Below, piece by piece: positions 1 to 10,227 of a stretch of 64,000 nt of DNA (positions within the stretch are counted from its first letter, which is position 1; every line of letters begins with the position of its first letter). The DNA lies in the NCBI GenBank assembly GCA_033239525.1, contig BSYO01000013.1, positions 6,038,501 through 6,102,500 of the forward strand. Reading direction: 5' to 3'. This stretch comes from Nepenthes gracilis (lineage: Eukaryota > Streptophyta > Magnoliopsida > Caryophyllales > Nepenthaceae). The notes beneath the pieces were generated by a model. The model ran no database searches. It worked only from the letters and a program-made list of their open reading frames with translations, and had not been told where the DNA came from. The translations under genes and the position numbers were made by a program.

Positions 1-37
1 ACGTGCTACACGTCGTTGTCTTTCCCAAGGATCTCAA
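1..37 (+). other. possible exon end at left edge
   Basis: The first 37 bases are followed by a good splice donor (GTATGT at 38-43). One frame is open across them and reads HVVVFPKDL near the end. It could be the last bases of a leader or coding exon lying mostly outside the window. It may belong to CI51 or to another gene; this cannot be settled here. Confidence 0.2.
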
Positions 38-879
38 GTATGTCCATTGGGTTTATTCTATGAGCTGAGATAAAACAATCTATGTTTTTAATGACAATAT
101 AAATATTTTCTTTTTCTTTTCTTTGGGGTCATTGAATCCCTTAATGTTTCAGATAGCAGCACTCCTCTGTTGAAACAAGAATTTCTGCTTCCAGAACAAA
201 TGGCAAGCTTCGCACTTAATTTTGAATAATTCAAACCAAAGATTGCTTATTATTTATGCCAATCAAATGAGCACTCTGACATTCAACCCACAATGTTGAA
301 GCCTCATACTTTATGCCCTCTCTTTTTAAAAAGAGTGGCGCCTTTTCAGGCTCTTATTTGGATTCACAGTGCTTCTTTAAATTTATAACAGCATATATAT
401 ATATATATTTTGAATCTCTGTTGTGGATGAGGTGTATTTCGTAGCATAATAGAGAGAAGGCTATTACGCACCATTAGCTGGAAAGAAGGTTTTGATGCTG
501 ATATATCAGCAAGTTATTGCTTCTATCAGGGTACGGTATTACATATTACAAGGAGCTCCTATGGCAAACATAGCAAGCAGTTAGTGTGTGGGTATAGTTG
601 TGATCTGACTTTAACCCTTTTGTATATTCCAGAGTTAGTTGATGAATTCAACTAGTTTCCTGTTGATGTAACACGTGGATCAACTTTGTGTTCAAAGAAG
701 AACATTTTAGATTGATCAATGGACTTGCTTAGACTGAGAAAAATTCCAATGTAATATGTGCTTGGAAGGAAAGACAATTTTGGAACTACTTGTTATAGCG
801 GCTGTAATTCATCTAGCTTTTTACTGAATCGAATTTCAGATATTATATTATTTGTTGACCATCAATGTCCTTCTGGCAG
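38..879 (+). other. non-coding, probable first intron of CI51
   Basis: AT-rich, with no supported gene. It contains a short (AT)n run near 395-410. It ends in a splice-acceptor context, CTTCTGGCAG, at 870-879, directly before the conserved CI51 coding sequence. The whole stretch therefore reads as an intron or upstream region of CI51. Confidence 0.45.
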
Positions 880-2337
880 GTATTATTAAAGGGTATTCTT
901 CACCTGCAAAGAACACGGCTGGTTCATCTCCAAACTGACAAGCGAGTTGCAAGCTGTGTCAGACCATTCAGCACCCAGTCTTCTTCAAGTACTACTACCA
1001 CACAGCCTCCACCCCCTCCTCCTCCAGAGAAAACTCACTTTGGTGGCCTGAAAGATGATGATCGTATTTTCACTAATTTGTATGGGCTGCATGATCCTTT
1101 TCTCAAAGGTGCCATGAAACGTGGTGATTGGTATAGGACAAAAGACCTGGTTCTCAAGGGTACTGATTGGATAGTCAATGAAGTCAAGAAGTCTGGCCTC
1201 CGTGGCCGTGGTGGTGCTGGTTTTCCATCTGGTCTCAAGTGGTCCTTCATGCCAAAAGTGTCTGATGGCCGTCCTTCCTATCTAGTTGTTAATGCTGATG
1301 AAAGTGAACCCGGAACCTGCAAAGACAGGGAAATAATGCGGCATGATCCACACAAACTGCTAGAAGGCTGCCTAATAGCCGGAGTAGGAATGAGAGCTCG
1401 TGCTGCTTATATCTATATAAGAGGTGAATATGTTAATGAACGTAAAAACCTCGAAAAGGCTAGGAAAGAAGCTTATGAAGCTGGACTATTGGGCAAAAAT
1501 GCATGTGGATCGGGCTATGATTTTGATGTTCATATCCACTATGGTGCTGGTGCTTATATTTGTGGTGAAGAGACAGCGCTTTTGGAGAGTCTTGAAGGGA
1601 AACAAGGAAAACCAAGACTGAAGCCACCTTTCCCTGCAAATGCTGGACTATATGGGTGTCCTACAACCGTCACAAATGTGGAAACAGTGGCAGTTTCTCC
1701 CACCATTTTAAGGCGTGGACCGGAGTGGTTTGCTAGTTTTGGCAGAAAGAATAATTCTGGAACAAAGTTATTCTGTATATCGGGTCACGTGAACAAGCCT
1801 TGCACGGTTGAAGAGGAAATGAGCATTCCATTGAAAGAATTGATCGAGAGGCACTGTGGTGGAGTAAGAGGTGGATGGGACAATATACTTGCAGTAATAC
1901 CAGGGGGATCTTCCGTTCCCCTGATTCCCAGAGACATATGTGATGATGTGCTGATGGATTATGATGCACTTAAGGCAGTCCAATCCGGTTTGGGAACTGC
2001 TGCTGTGATTGTGATGGACAAGTCGACTGACATTGTAGATGCTATAGCAAGGCTTTCTTATTTCTACAAGCATGAAAGTTGTGGGCAATGTACTCCATGC
2101 AGAGAGGGAACAGGATGGTTATGGATGATCATGGAAAGGTTAAAAGTTGGGAATGCAAAGTTGGAGGAGATTGATATGCTTCAAGAGTTGACAAAGCAGA
2201 TTGAAGGGCATACTATATGTGCATTGGGGGATGCTGCTGCTTGGCCAGTTCAGGGTCTCATTCGTCACTTTAGGCCAGAGCTTGAAAGAAGGATTATGGA
2301 ACGTGCAGAAAGGGAGTTGCTGCAGGCCACTGCTTAA
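880..2337 (+). CDS. CI51: NADH dehydrogenase [ubiquinone] flavoprotein 1, 51-kDa subunit of mitochondrial complex I
   Basis: This gene encodes the FMN- and NADH-binding subunit of the complex I peripheral arm (matrix side). It oxidises NADH and passes electrons to FMN and cluster N3. Residue numbers count from an ATG at 865 (490 codons). An Arg/Ser/Thr-rich, Pro-rich N-terminus (about 1-55) looks like a mitochondrial presequence. The FMN/NADH glycine-rich loop [11 protein letters not shown] is at 111-121. The SLBB-like middle follows. The 4Fe-4S ligands are CGQCTPC (C406, C409, C412) and C452 in TICALGD. Length matches plant orthologues. The start is uncertain: an in-frame TGA lies at 856, and the ATG at 865 lies within a splice acceptor whose AG is at 878-879. 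I infer that the coding exon begins at 880 in phase 0 and that the true ATG is in an upstream exon, as the typical plant N-terminus (M-A-P-x-x-G-I-L) suggests. The rest of the CDS is intronless. No frameshifts are seen. Confidence 0.96.
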   Translation, partial: VLLKGILHLQRTRLVHLQTDKRVASCVRPFSTQSSSSTTTTQPPPPPPPEKTHFGGLKDDDRIFTNLYGLHDPFLKGAMKRGDWYRTKDLVLKGTDWIVNEVKKSGLRGRGGAGFPSGLKWSFMPKVSDGRPSYLVVNADESEPGTCKDREIMRHDPHKLLEGCLIAGVGMRARAAYIYIRGEYVNERKNLEKARKEAYEAGLLGKNACGSGYDFDVHIHYGAGAYICGEETALLESLEGKQGKPRLKPPFPANAGLYGCPTTVTNVETVAVSPTILRRGPEWFASFGRKNNSGTKLFCISGHVNKPCTVEEEMSIPLKELIERHCGGVRGGWDNILAVIPGGSSVPLIPRDICDDVLMDYDALKAVQSGLGTAAVIVMDKSTDIVDAIARLSYFYKHESCGQCTPCREGTGWLWMIMERLKVGNAKLEEIDMLQELTKQIEGHTICALGDAAAWPVQGLIRHFRPELERRIMERAERELLQATA

Positions 2338-2700
2338 GTTATCTATTGCAGGTTGTTTCTAGCCTCAATTTTGTTTTAATAAAAAATATATATATTTTTT
2401 ATTTTAAATATGATAGGAGTGATGTTATGTTCCTCTTAGTGGGAAGACTTTCATATTCACTTAATGGTTAGGATTATAAGTTGAGTGGATGAATAATGGA
2501 TACTGAATAACCATTTAAATTATTTGATGCAGTCTCTACTACTTATGTATTTAATTTCTAATTCTAACCGTTGGTAAATTCGAGTGCGAAGGTCGTAATA
2601 ACTCTCATATGAGAGGCTCTCTCTCTCTCTCTCTCTCCATTGTTGGCATGTGTTTTCTCCTGAATACAAACAATGCTTGTAAGTCTTTGTTAATGTGCAG
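2338..2700 (+). other. CI51 3' UTR and spacer with (CT)n
   Basis: Non-coding. It begins with a T- and A-rich stretch containing AATAAA-like motifs just after the CI51 stop, fitting a 3' UTR. A (CT)n microsatellite lies at 2616-2637. The stretch ends in a plausible splice acceptor, TTAATGTGCAG, at 2690-2700. Confidence 0.5.
2616..2637. repeat. (CT)n microsatellite
   Basis: About eleven uninterrupted CT units downstream of CI51. Confidence 0.95.
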
Positions 2701-2838
2701 ACATACGCACACGTTCATGGTGTGCGTGTGTGATGGGGGTGGGTAGGCATTCAAAAGAAGCTCCAGATGTACCAAATATAGGTGCTGAATTTCCCCGGTG
2801 GTTCTTTGCTTTAGCATTGGTATTGGCTATTTCTATTG
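2701..2838 (+). CDS. orphan exon-like segment ending in a hydrophobic stretch (unidentified protein)
   Basis: I do not recognise the family. From 2701 one frame stays open and reads HSKEAPDVPNIG, then EFPRWFFALALVLAISIG. That is an acidic linker followed by a membrane-like segment, with normal codon composition unlike the AT-rich flanks. The exon would end at 2838 (ATT G) before GTGTTG, and join in frame to 3900-3928, giving ISIGGLLCWQMT and a stop. Two acceptors are possible: 2699-2700 (better pyrimidine tract) or 2745-2746. No upstream exons are identified, so it may be the tail of a gene or a captured fragment. Confidence 0.35.
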
Positions 2839-3693
2839 GTGTTGTTAAAGATGTGCCTAGGCTTGGGGCTAAAAACCTGACGTCTCAGCATATCTAGGTG
2901 AGACTCATTTTGAGAGGTGTGCACCTTTTTTATCAAGGCTCAAGTTATATGCCTAGAGTGCCTTGTAGATCTTCTCTAAAAAAGTTAGTTTTTTATTTTT
3001 TAAATTAGTTATTATATTTAATTATTTTTTTAATATGAACTTGATATTTGTAAAATTGTGATTGATGAAACTAACGAGTGGCTCATTATAAGAGTGGATG
3101 GAGATTATAATGATGATAATGAAATTACATTTGAAAATAATTTTTTTAACAAATGGTTTTGTAGTTAAAATTATTCGAATAAATGATACTATATATTACA
3201 TTAAATTGGTAACTGGTGTGAATCTTGAACGATAAGTGTCTCAAAAAATAATCTATTGGAGTTTGTAAATGATGAATAATCTAATTTTGTGACGTATAAT
3301 AATGAAGAACACATTCAAGCAAAGAAGTTAAGGAATGAGAAGAAAATAAACTTTTGTTTAGTAATAATAACAAGTATTAGTATTTGCTGTAAACATCTTG
3401 AGAACAATAGTTTATATTTGTTAGTGAATTTTTATTGTTCTTATGTGTGCTTGGTAAACTGTGCTTATCAATTGTCATTTTTTATGTTAGTAGTTAAATT
3501 ATGAGTTTAATATTGTTGTTAGAAATATTTTTTGTTTTTCTTGTTCTTATATTAACTTCAACAATTGAAAATCATTACAATAACATTATATATATATGTA
3601 TACGTATTTCAAAAATGGGTACCCCACTTTTATGAGGCTGTGTATGTATTTTGCGCTTTGCGACTGGGACCCTTTGTACATTTAACAACCCTG
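2837..3693. mobile_element. non-autonomous hAT-like insertion at a splice donor
   Basis: The 14-mer ATTTCTATTGGTGT occurs at 2829-2842 and again at 3694-3707, bracketing about 850 bp. If the first 8 bases (ATTTCTAT) are the target duplication, the element ends are TGGTGTTGTTAAAG on the left and, inverted from the right, CAGGGTTGTTAAAT. These are imperfect terminal inverted repeats of the hAT type. Just inside the left end is the GTGCCTAGGCTTGG-type motif common in plant repeats. There is no transposase. An alternative is a 14-bp duplication from another mechanism. Confidence 0.5.
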
Positions 3694-3899
3694 ATTTCTA
3701 TTGGTGTAAAAAAAAAAAAAAAAAACTGAGAAGACGAGAGAAGAAAGCTTGGCTGCCGTTCACAATCTACTAACAGATGTGCTAAGCACACTTCAATGAT
3801 TTGAATTGTTTAAAATTTAGATACGTTAACTTGCTCAAGGTCCCTCTGTTTCTGAATTGTTCATATTTAATGGTCATTGTTTCTTGTTATCCTGAGCAG

Positions 3900-3928
3900 G
3901 CGGACTCCTGTGCTGGCAGATGACGTAG
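3900..3928 (+). CDS. possible terminal exon of the unidentified tail-anchored-like protein
   Basis: It follows the acceptor TTATCCTGAGCAG. Joined in phase 1 to the exon ending at 2838, it gives GGLLCWQMT and TAG at 3926-3928, extending the hydrophobic C-terminus. Support is only the frame match and splice signals. Confidence 0.3.
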
Positions 3929-6080
3929 AATAAAGGAGCAAATGATGTTCCTGATGTCAGAGTGGAAGATAGCTGAGGCATATTAATGCCTTGAGTAACC
4001 AATTTTCATCGTTAAAAAATGTATCAATTATCCTTATTTTTCATTGGAAGGATTGTGATTCCTCAAGGATCTCTGTGGGAAGACAATTTACGTTTCTCAT
4101 GCTCTGATGATATAAGGCCATTCAAACGTGTCATTTGATCAATTTCCTGAAGTTTGGTCAATAATATCTGTACACAATGTCATGCTGTTGTGTTTGTCCC
4201 TTCTTATCTCTTCGCTCCGACTCATGCGATGGATTTTGACCATCACATGAGTTGCAGAGTTGTAGAAGCTGTGCTTGTCCTCTCTTAACGTATGCAAGCA
4301 GAAGCTGCGGAGTTTTGAACTTCTATCCTGATGCTGAAGTTAGTTCATTCCTGCATTTGGGCTCTTCCAACTCTGGCCAAAAGCCCTAGTGGGAGCCTTT
4401 ATTCACTTATCCGAGCCTTGCTTTTGTTCAATGGTTGGTGCGGGGAAAGAGGGTCTTATATCTTAGGCCTCTTCTATCTGGAAAGTAATGTGGGCCATTC
4501 AACAAGGAAGAGAACTTGGGAGAGGCTATGCAAACCATGACCCAACCAATGATTTCTCTTGTGAGTTCCGCAGCACTTTGGCTGAAGTTTTATTCTGAAA
4601 AAACGATACGGAAGACTCTATGAAGAGGTCGTGTTTCTTTGCCATACTCTCTACAGCTTAGCATTTATATCTGTAAAGTTAGTCCATCTTTCCTAATGAG
4701 TCATTTTGATGCCACTACACTTGAGGAACTCACACCGAGGAAGCAGCAGGGGCTAATCTTTGATGTATCGAGTCTCAAGAATATACTATTGCCTTCCTGT
4801 GCTTCTTAAGTGCCTATGCTGAACTTTTTAGGTGCCACTGCCTTGTGATATTGAGAGACTGCACTAAGGTCTGAGTAATTTCCACCATTATTGAGTCTAA
4901 ATCACTTCATATTTCATGAGTTTTAGCAACAAATACATACACTAGTTATGCCTTACTGCTAGGAAGTGTTTCAAGAACAATCATATCATCTTATACTAGT
5001 TCTTATGGAAACTAGGTATGTGATCTGCCGTGTCTCTCTCTCAGTGGCATTCACCCTCTCTGGGTATACGAGACTGCATCAACCTTTCACCCAATCTGTT
5101 GGTTGTTGCTCTCTCTCTCCTTCAGTTTTCCTTCGTATTGTTCTAGTCTGTTAAGGGTAATTATGTCCTTTCCACTGTTGCTGTCCCCAAGTATTCATGG
5201 AATGTGCATGTCTTCACTTCAGGTTAAGGTCAACCTGTAATACATTGTGGGATAGAATCATGTCACTGATAATCGAACGATCATGTTATTTTGTAATTCA
5301 AATTGTAAAACTAAACATCATAAGGTACTTGAATTCATGCTCAGCGTTCTTTTGTCAAAAAATTTGGAACCAACTTATCTTCCTTCACCCCGTATTTATC
5401 TTTCTTAATAAGAGTTGTAGAATTTATTTGTAAAGAAGTTTGTTTACAGATTTTATGGAGGGTTGAATTTGGGAAGTTAAGCAAAACTTCTTTCTGATTC
5501 AGAATCAGTAAACAAAACTATCCAACAAAATTGCCTCAACATTATCTGAATTTTTTTTTTACATAATTATGATGGATAATTATATTATTTATAAGATAGT
5601 AACATGATCAATTTCTTAATTGCACAAGTGGCATTCATTTTATCAAAGATTGTGTCAATTAAAGAAATTACTTATTTGATAAAATATAATAAAATTATAC
5701 GATATTGTAATCTTTAACTATTTTAATAAGTTAGTAAATATGCGTTATATGTGATATTTCTAATACAAGCTCCTCGGAAATGGATTAGCAGAAACAATCT
5801 CTAAGTGTTGATAGTAGTTTTGAAGTGTTGATGGTAGTTTTGCTGTTTTCAACTATCGACTTTGAAAGTTAACAACATGCTTCACATTTTCTGACAGCAG
5901 TTTGCTGCGCTTTTGATACTGTGCTGCCGCCTTAATGTTGACATGGTTCAACATTGAAACTAAGCTGTTTCCTCATATTTTAGATTCAATATGCACTGTG
6001 TTAACTTGTAAGCAAGAGAAATTCTTTTGTCCCCAAACTACACAAGAATAGGCTCGAACCATTTCCTCTCATTTGACATC
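3929..6080. other. no gene recognised
   Basis: Unique-looking, moderately AT-rich DNA with short open frames but no motif I recognise. Some of it could be 3' UTR of the preceding exon pair or introns of the RING remnant that follows. Confidence 0.5.
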
Positions 6081-6087
6081 CCCAGAG

Positions 6088-6177
6088 AATGTGGGGGGAG
6101 AAGTTGTGATTCCCAACTCACATTCAAAGATCCTTGCGGTGTTTGCCTAGAAAGTAAGTGCACTGTAGCAGCCGACG
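6088..6177 (+). pseudogene. RING-finger E3 ligase remnant, first half of RING
   Basis: The frame through 6088-6177 reads DPCGVCLESKCTVAADG. This is the first half of a plant RING domain known from the C-x2-C…KCTVAAEG family of ankyrin/XBAT-like and related ligases. It ends in a phase-1 donor (GACG|GTCCCT), weak at positions +3 to +6. The following exon-like segment at 6755 continues the domain in frame. Upstream exons are not visible. Confidence 0.7.
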
Positions 6178-6754
6178 GTCCCTTTTTTTTGTGTGATTTA
6201 GATTTTCTTTGGAGTTCTTTCCTCGTCTAGTTCTTTCTATTTTCCGGTTGTGCCGTTGTCGGTTCTGTGGAAGATCACATACAGATTTCCCTTCTATTTG
6301 ATATTAATAGAAGGAACTTAAGAAAAGTGAAAACAAAAAGAAGCATCATTAATCAGTTAGACAGTTCTAGTGTTGTTTCTTTATCTTTTTTCCCTTTGTC
6401 CAGCTACTGTTCTAGCAATCTTTTTGTGTCAAATTGCAAACTTTCTCATGATTGATTGCAGATTTAGCCTTAATAAGCCAACCGAGCTCAACTTTGTGTC
6501 CCTTTCTGCCTATGATCATTCATTTGCTTTGTTCTTTACAATGGAATCTCCATATTGTTGGACGCTTTGAAAAGGATTGGCCGTTTGTCCAGATTTGGAA
6601 AGCATACTTGAGCTGATCCTTTGCGCGTAGACTACCGATCCTACTGAATTTCAGAAATTTTTGTGCCAAATATAATGATTGATCTGATCATCTTTTAGTT
6701 TTCTTTGCTGTTACAAGGATACTATGTTGTCTGTTGACATCAGTCATGGTGCAG

Positions 6755-6870
6755 GTTGTGACCACGAGTTCTGCATGCAGTGTGCTTTATACCTCTGCTC
6801 CATGAACACCACTTTCCACAGTCCTCAATTGTCCTTCTGGCTTGATCCTCTGTCCCCTTTTGGAGATTTT
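6755..6870 (+). pseudogene. RING-finger E3 ligase remnant, second half, frame-broken
   Basis: After the acceptor CATGGTGCAG the sequence continues the domain in phase: GCDHEFCMQCALYLCSMN. Intact relatives then read roughly S-T…GPPGSIPCPLC. Here a shift of frame is needed to recover G-L-I-L-C-P-L-L, and the last metal-binding Cys is replaced by Leu. The zinc site would be incomplete, so this is a pseudogene or degraded fragment. Confidence 0.7.
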
Positions 6871-7084
6871 TAATTTTATAAATGTTATAAAGTCTCGTAT
6901 TGGATTAGTTCTTAGACATATACCACATGTCAATGATGAATTTATAAGAGCTTACTTCATCTCTAAGGCAATTTATACAAGCATGCTTATTATACCTGTA
7001 ATGATGAAAATTACCCTAAGAAAAGTGGTATTTGTAATATGTTTTAAAGTCATATTTAAACTGGATGATTATCGAAAGATCTCT

Positions 7085-7480
7085 TTCTACCCCAACACCC
7101 TTGCCGTCGACATGGCATTGTCTTGTTTGTCAAACCCTGGGGCACCGGGCCCTCGGCTGAGGGGATTGGCCGACAAAGCTTGAAACTCTCGTTCCATTTT
7201 CAAGTGAGGGGACCGAGCATGGCCAATTTAAAACACTGCTGTGCAAGCCTCCGATCCACGTTTCCTTTCTTCAGGGTCTTCTTTTCATTCATTGAGCTCA
7301 GGGAGGAGGTTCAACTCGAACCCGTGCATGGGTGCGCAGGACACTAGCCCGCCCTTAGCGGTTCGTTCTGTCCATTATAGCCCAAGGAACCCCCTGAGTA
7401 GGTGTTCGGCACCATACGAACATCACGCGAACATCGTCTCATGCAAAAGGGAGAAGGCGTTGGTTCCCCCCCCCCCCACC
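7085..7480. other. GC-richer block, possible organellar insert
   Basis: A block with clearly higher GC than both sides and sharp edges. It includes GGGCACCGGGCCCTCGG and a run of twelve C near 7462-7473. The texture resembles plant mitochondrial spacer DNA. I recognise no mitochondrial gene in it, so the assignment rests on composition alone. Confidence 0.3.
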
Positions 7481-8924
7481 CCCCATCAATATGCTACTGC
7501 TGGGTAGTGGAGGCTGAATTCCTGTTTCTTCATTCTGTTTCCTACTTTTCCTGCTGAGGTGCTTTCCTCCTGGACTCCCCCTCCCTTTTTTAATAAAAAA
7601 ATTACTTTCAATTTTTTCTTAAAAAAAAAAAAAAACAAATTATAATTGTTTTTTTTTTCTCTCTGTGGTTTACGGGATTTGGTATTATATGCCAAATGTG
7701 ACACCTGAATGGAGTACATCTTGTTGGAGGAAAAACATTACCTCCTCTCTTGAATTTTTATGAGGTACAATAGTGTAATTATAATATAATATAAATAATT
7801 ATGATAAATATAAATTAATTACAAGAGATATAATAATTTTTATACAAAATCTCTTCGAATCATAAAAAATAGAAAACTTTTATATCTAAACAGGGACTGA
7901 TATAATCCGTCATGTTTATAAATATTGTTATAGCTTTCAAATATGCACATAATCCTTCTATTAATAAAGTATTGACATGTGGTATGCACAAGTAAAATTT
8001 TGAGTATCGTATTAGATGAGGGTGGATATAAGCAATTTGAATATCTAAAAATGATCTATATACGATTCAATATAATATAACATGCAAAAATGTCTTTTTA
8101 TCAGAGAATATCACCTTTCCCTTTTCTCATTCCTTCTTGTTTCTTCCACTAGTGTTTGGTCTCAAGTACAAATATGGGAATACCGTGTAAAATTGCACCA
8201 ATATATATACTCAATGTATATAAGAAAAAAATCGATTTGTAGCTTGAACAACAATTGCATGATTCTCACATGCGACGATTTTACTAGTCCCCAGTCATAA
8301 GCACCGATTGCAAGCTTCTTGTGCTTGGACATTATGCCAATTGATTATTTCAGTGTTGATTACATATACATCAAGCACTTGATTTTCGTCAATCCTATGT
8401 TCAATCCTTCATCACACACCTATAGAATGGTTATTTTTATCAATCTCCAACTTGAGTAGGAATCACAAGCCAATTTCAAAATTTAGCTTTCTACATTGAT
8501 TGTGGTTTGTTGATTATGTGAATTAAAATTAGACAATTCATTTTTTTGGTGAATTATTTACAAATAGCAAAAATATCTACAAAACAAGCGCTTGAACTAA
8601 TCCAAGCCAATGATCTAAAGATAAAAATAAGATTACTATGCATCCTACAAAATACAAGACAAAATCTATAGGATAAAGTCAAAATATCCAATCCCCAACA
8701 ACCCAAAATCAAGCGATTTGGACGAGAGTTACAATTAGATATGATCGACAATTTATCTATTAGATAATTCAAGATAATATCGGTGATCTACTCTTTAAGA
8801 TAAACAAAAAAGTTATTGAAGATAGCTTTCTTTCGTGCTTTCAAACATAGTAGAAATTAACAATTAGAGCGGGTTTGACAGATGAACAAATGATGCATTT
8901 ACCACGTCAATAATGAGATTTGAA
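7481..8924. other. AT-rich spacer, nothing recognised
   Basis: Poly-A and poly-T runs near 7600-7660 and otherwise AT-rich unique sequence. No gene or clear repeat was seen. Confidence 0.5.
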
Positions 8925-9236
8925 AATACTAGCAACCTCTTAGTTAAGAATATGTCATGAGCACCTGATTGCACTCAAATAAGACATGATTTTGCGTTTC
9001 AAAAGCCAACCTGCAAAAGAACATATAATATACACAGTAAATAGAATCATATCAAGTATAAAAAGCTTATATCTAATGGCAAGCCAAACAATAAAGCCAT
9101 GGGATGGGGTGACATCTTTTTCCCAAAAGAGAAAGCCCATGGGGCAGTTGGAGAAGCCAACTGAAACATGCATTGGGCCAACCTGATCGAGAAGACACCA
9201 TGAAGACCTAGCATCTAAGAAAAGGAGTTGTGACAT
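8925..9236 (-). pseudogene. LINE relic: reverse-transcriptase zinc-binding domain (zf-RVT)
   Basis: On the minus strand the frame reads WEKDVTPSHGFIVWLA, then, after a frame change, FETQNHVLFECNQ. These match the two hallmarks of the plant zf-RVT domain (P-x-H-x-F-x-x-W-L-A and E-T-x-x-H-L-F-F-E-C) at the C-terminus of non-LTR retrotransposon polyproteins. At least one frameshift and no reverse transcriptase core make it a dead fragment. Confidence 0.7.
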
Positions 9237-9919
9237 AACGGGTCATAAATTTCTACAACCTTTCGTCAATAATCATACATACAATTTGAATAATAAACTC
9301 GGTACAAGATATTAAAACAAACAAACTTTTAAATACAAGATCTAATAAGAGATGTCATCTAAAAATTTGTAAAAACCCAAAATTTAAACTTGCGGAAGTA
9401 TAACAATACCCATAACAACATGCGAAAGCAATATTATGTCATAATAATATTCATCATGCCAAAATTTACGACAGTTAACTTACAATAGTCATTTACATTC
9501 ACATTATATCACAACTTTTTAAAAATTTAAGTTTTCAAGATCTAGAAATCCCTTCTTAACTAATCCTTATCTTTACTCTTTCTCATTGGGTATTAGCTCA
9601 TTAGTGTTATTTGGAAGGGTATACAAAAATAGCAAGGGGTGAGCAAATTTGCTCAGCAAGATACTATTAAAATATGAGCAGGTAAATCGTTCATAAAAAA
9701 CATATATATAAAACAAGTATATGGATAGTGTAAAAGCATGAAACAATGTATGAATATGGAAAAAAATTAGTGGTCGAGGACAGTGCAGTAGTCGAGGATA
9801 GAGCAAAAGGCCGCGGACATTGAAGACTATATAAAATGACCACGGACATTAAAATTTACCAAAGTAGACAAAACGGCCGAGGACACAGGGTGAAAAAAGG
9901 ACCGAGGTTTCTGCTTAGT
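9237..9919. other. AT-rich DNA with degenerate repeats
   Basis: From 9765 to 9910 there are loose repeats of the theme GTCGAGGACA / GACCACGGACATT, leading into the regular 77-bp array. Before that the sequence resembles AT-rich retroelement flank. No gene. Confidence 0.45.
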
Positions 9920-10227
9920 CCGAAGACAGAATGATCATGAATTCCTCCTTATTTACATTTCAAGGATAGGATGATCACATATTCTTAATTCTTAGTATGA
10001 AGACAACTTGATCATGAGTTCTTCCTTATTTACATCCCAAGGATAAAATGATATCATATTCTTTATTCTTAGTTTGAAGACAGCTTGATAATGAATTCCT
10101 CATTATTTACATCCTGAGGACAGAACGATTTCATATTATTTGTTCTTAGTCCGAAGACAACTTGATCTTGAGTTCCTTCTTATTTACAACCCAAGGATAG
10201 GATGATATCATATTCTTTATTCTTAGT
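9920..10227. repeat. four tandem copies of a 77-bp unit
   Basis: Units begin at 9920, 9997, 10074 and 10151 with the theme CCGAAGACAACTTGATCATG, each exactly 77 bp apart. The last ends at 10227. Copies differ by point changes only, so the period is fully conserved. Confidence 0.9.

Noticed and set aside
7486..7719. 77-codon Lys-rich minus frame
   Set aside because: Translation of poly-A/T runs.
9920..10227. CRISPR-like array
   Set aside because: The whole 77-bp unit repeats without unique spacers, in a plant genome.
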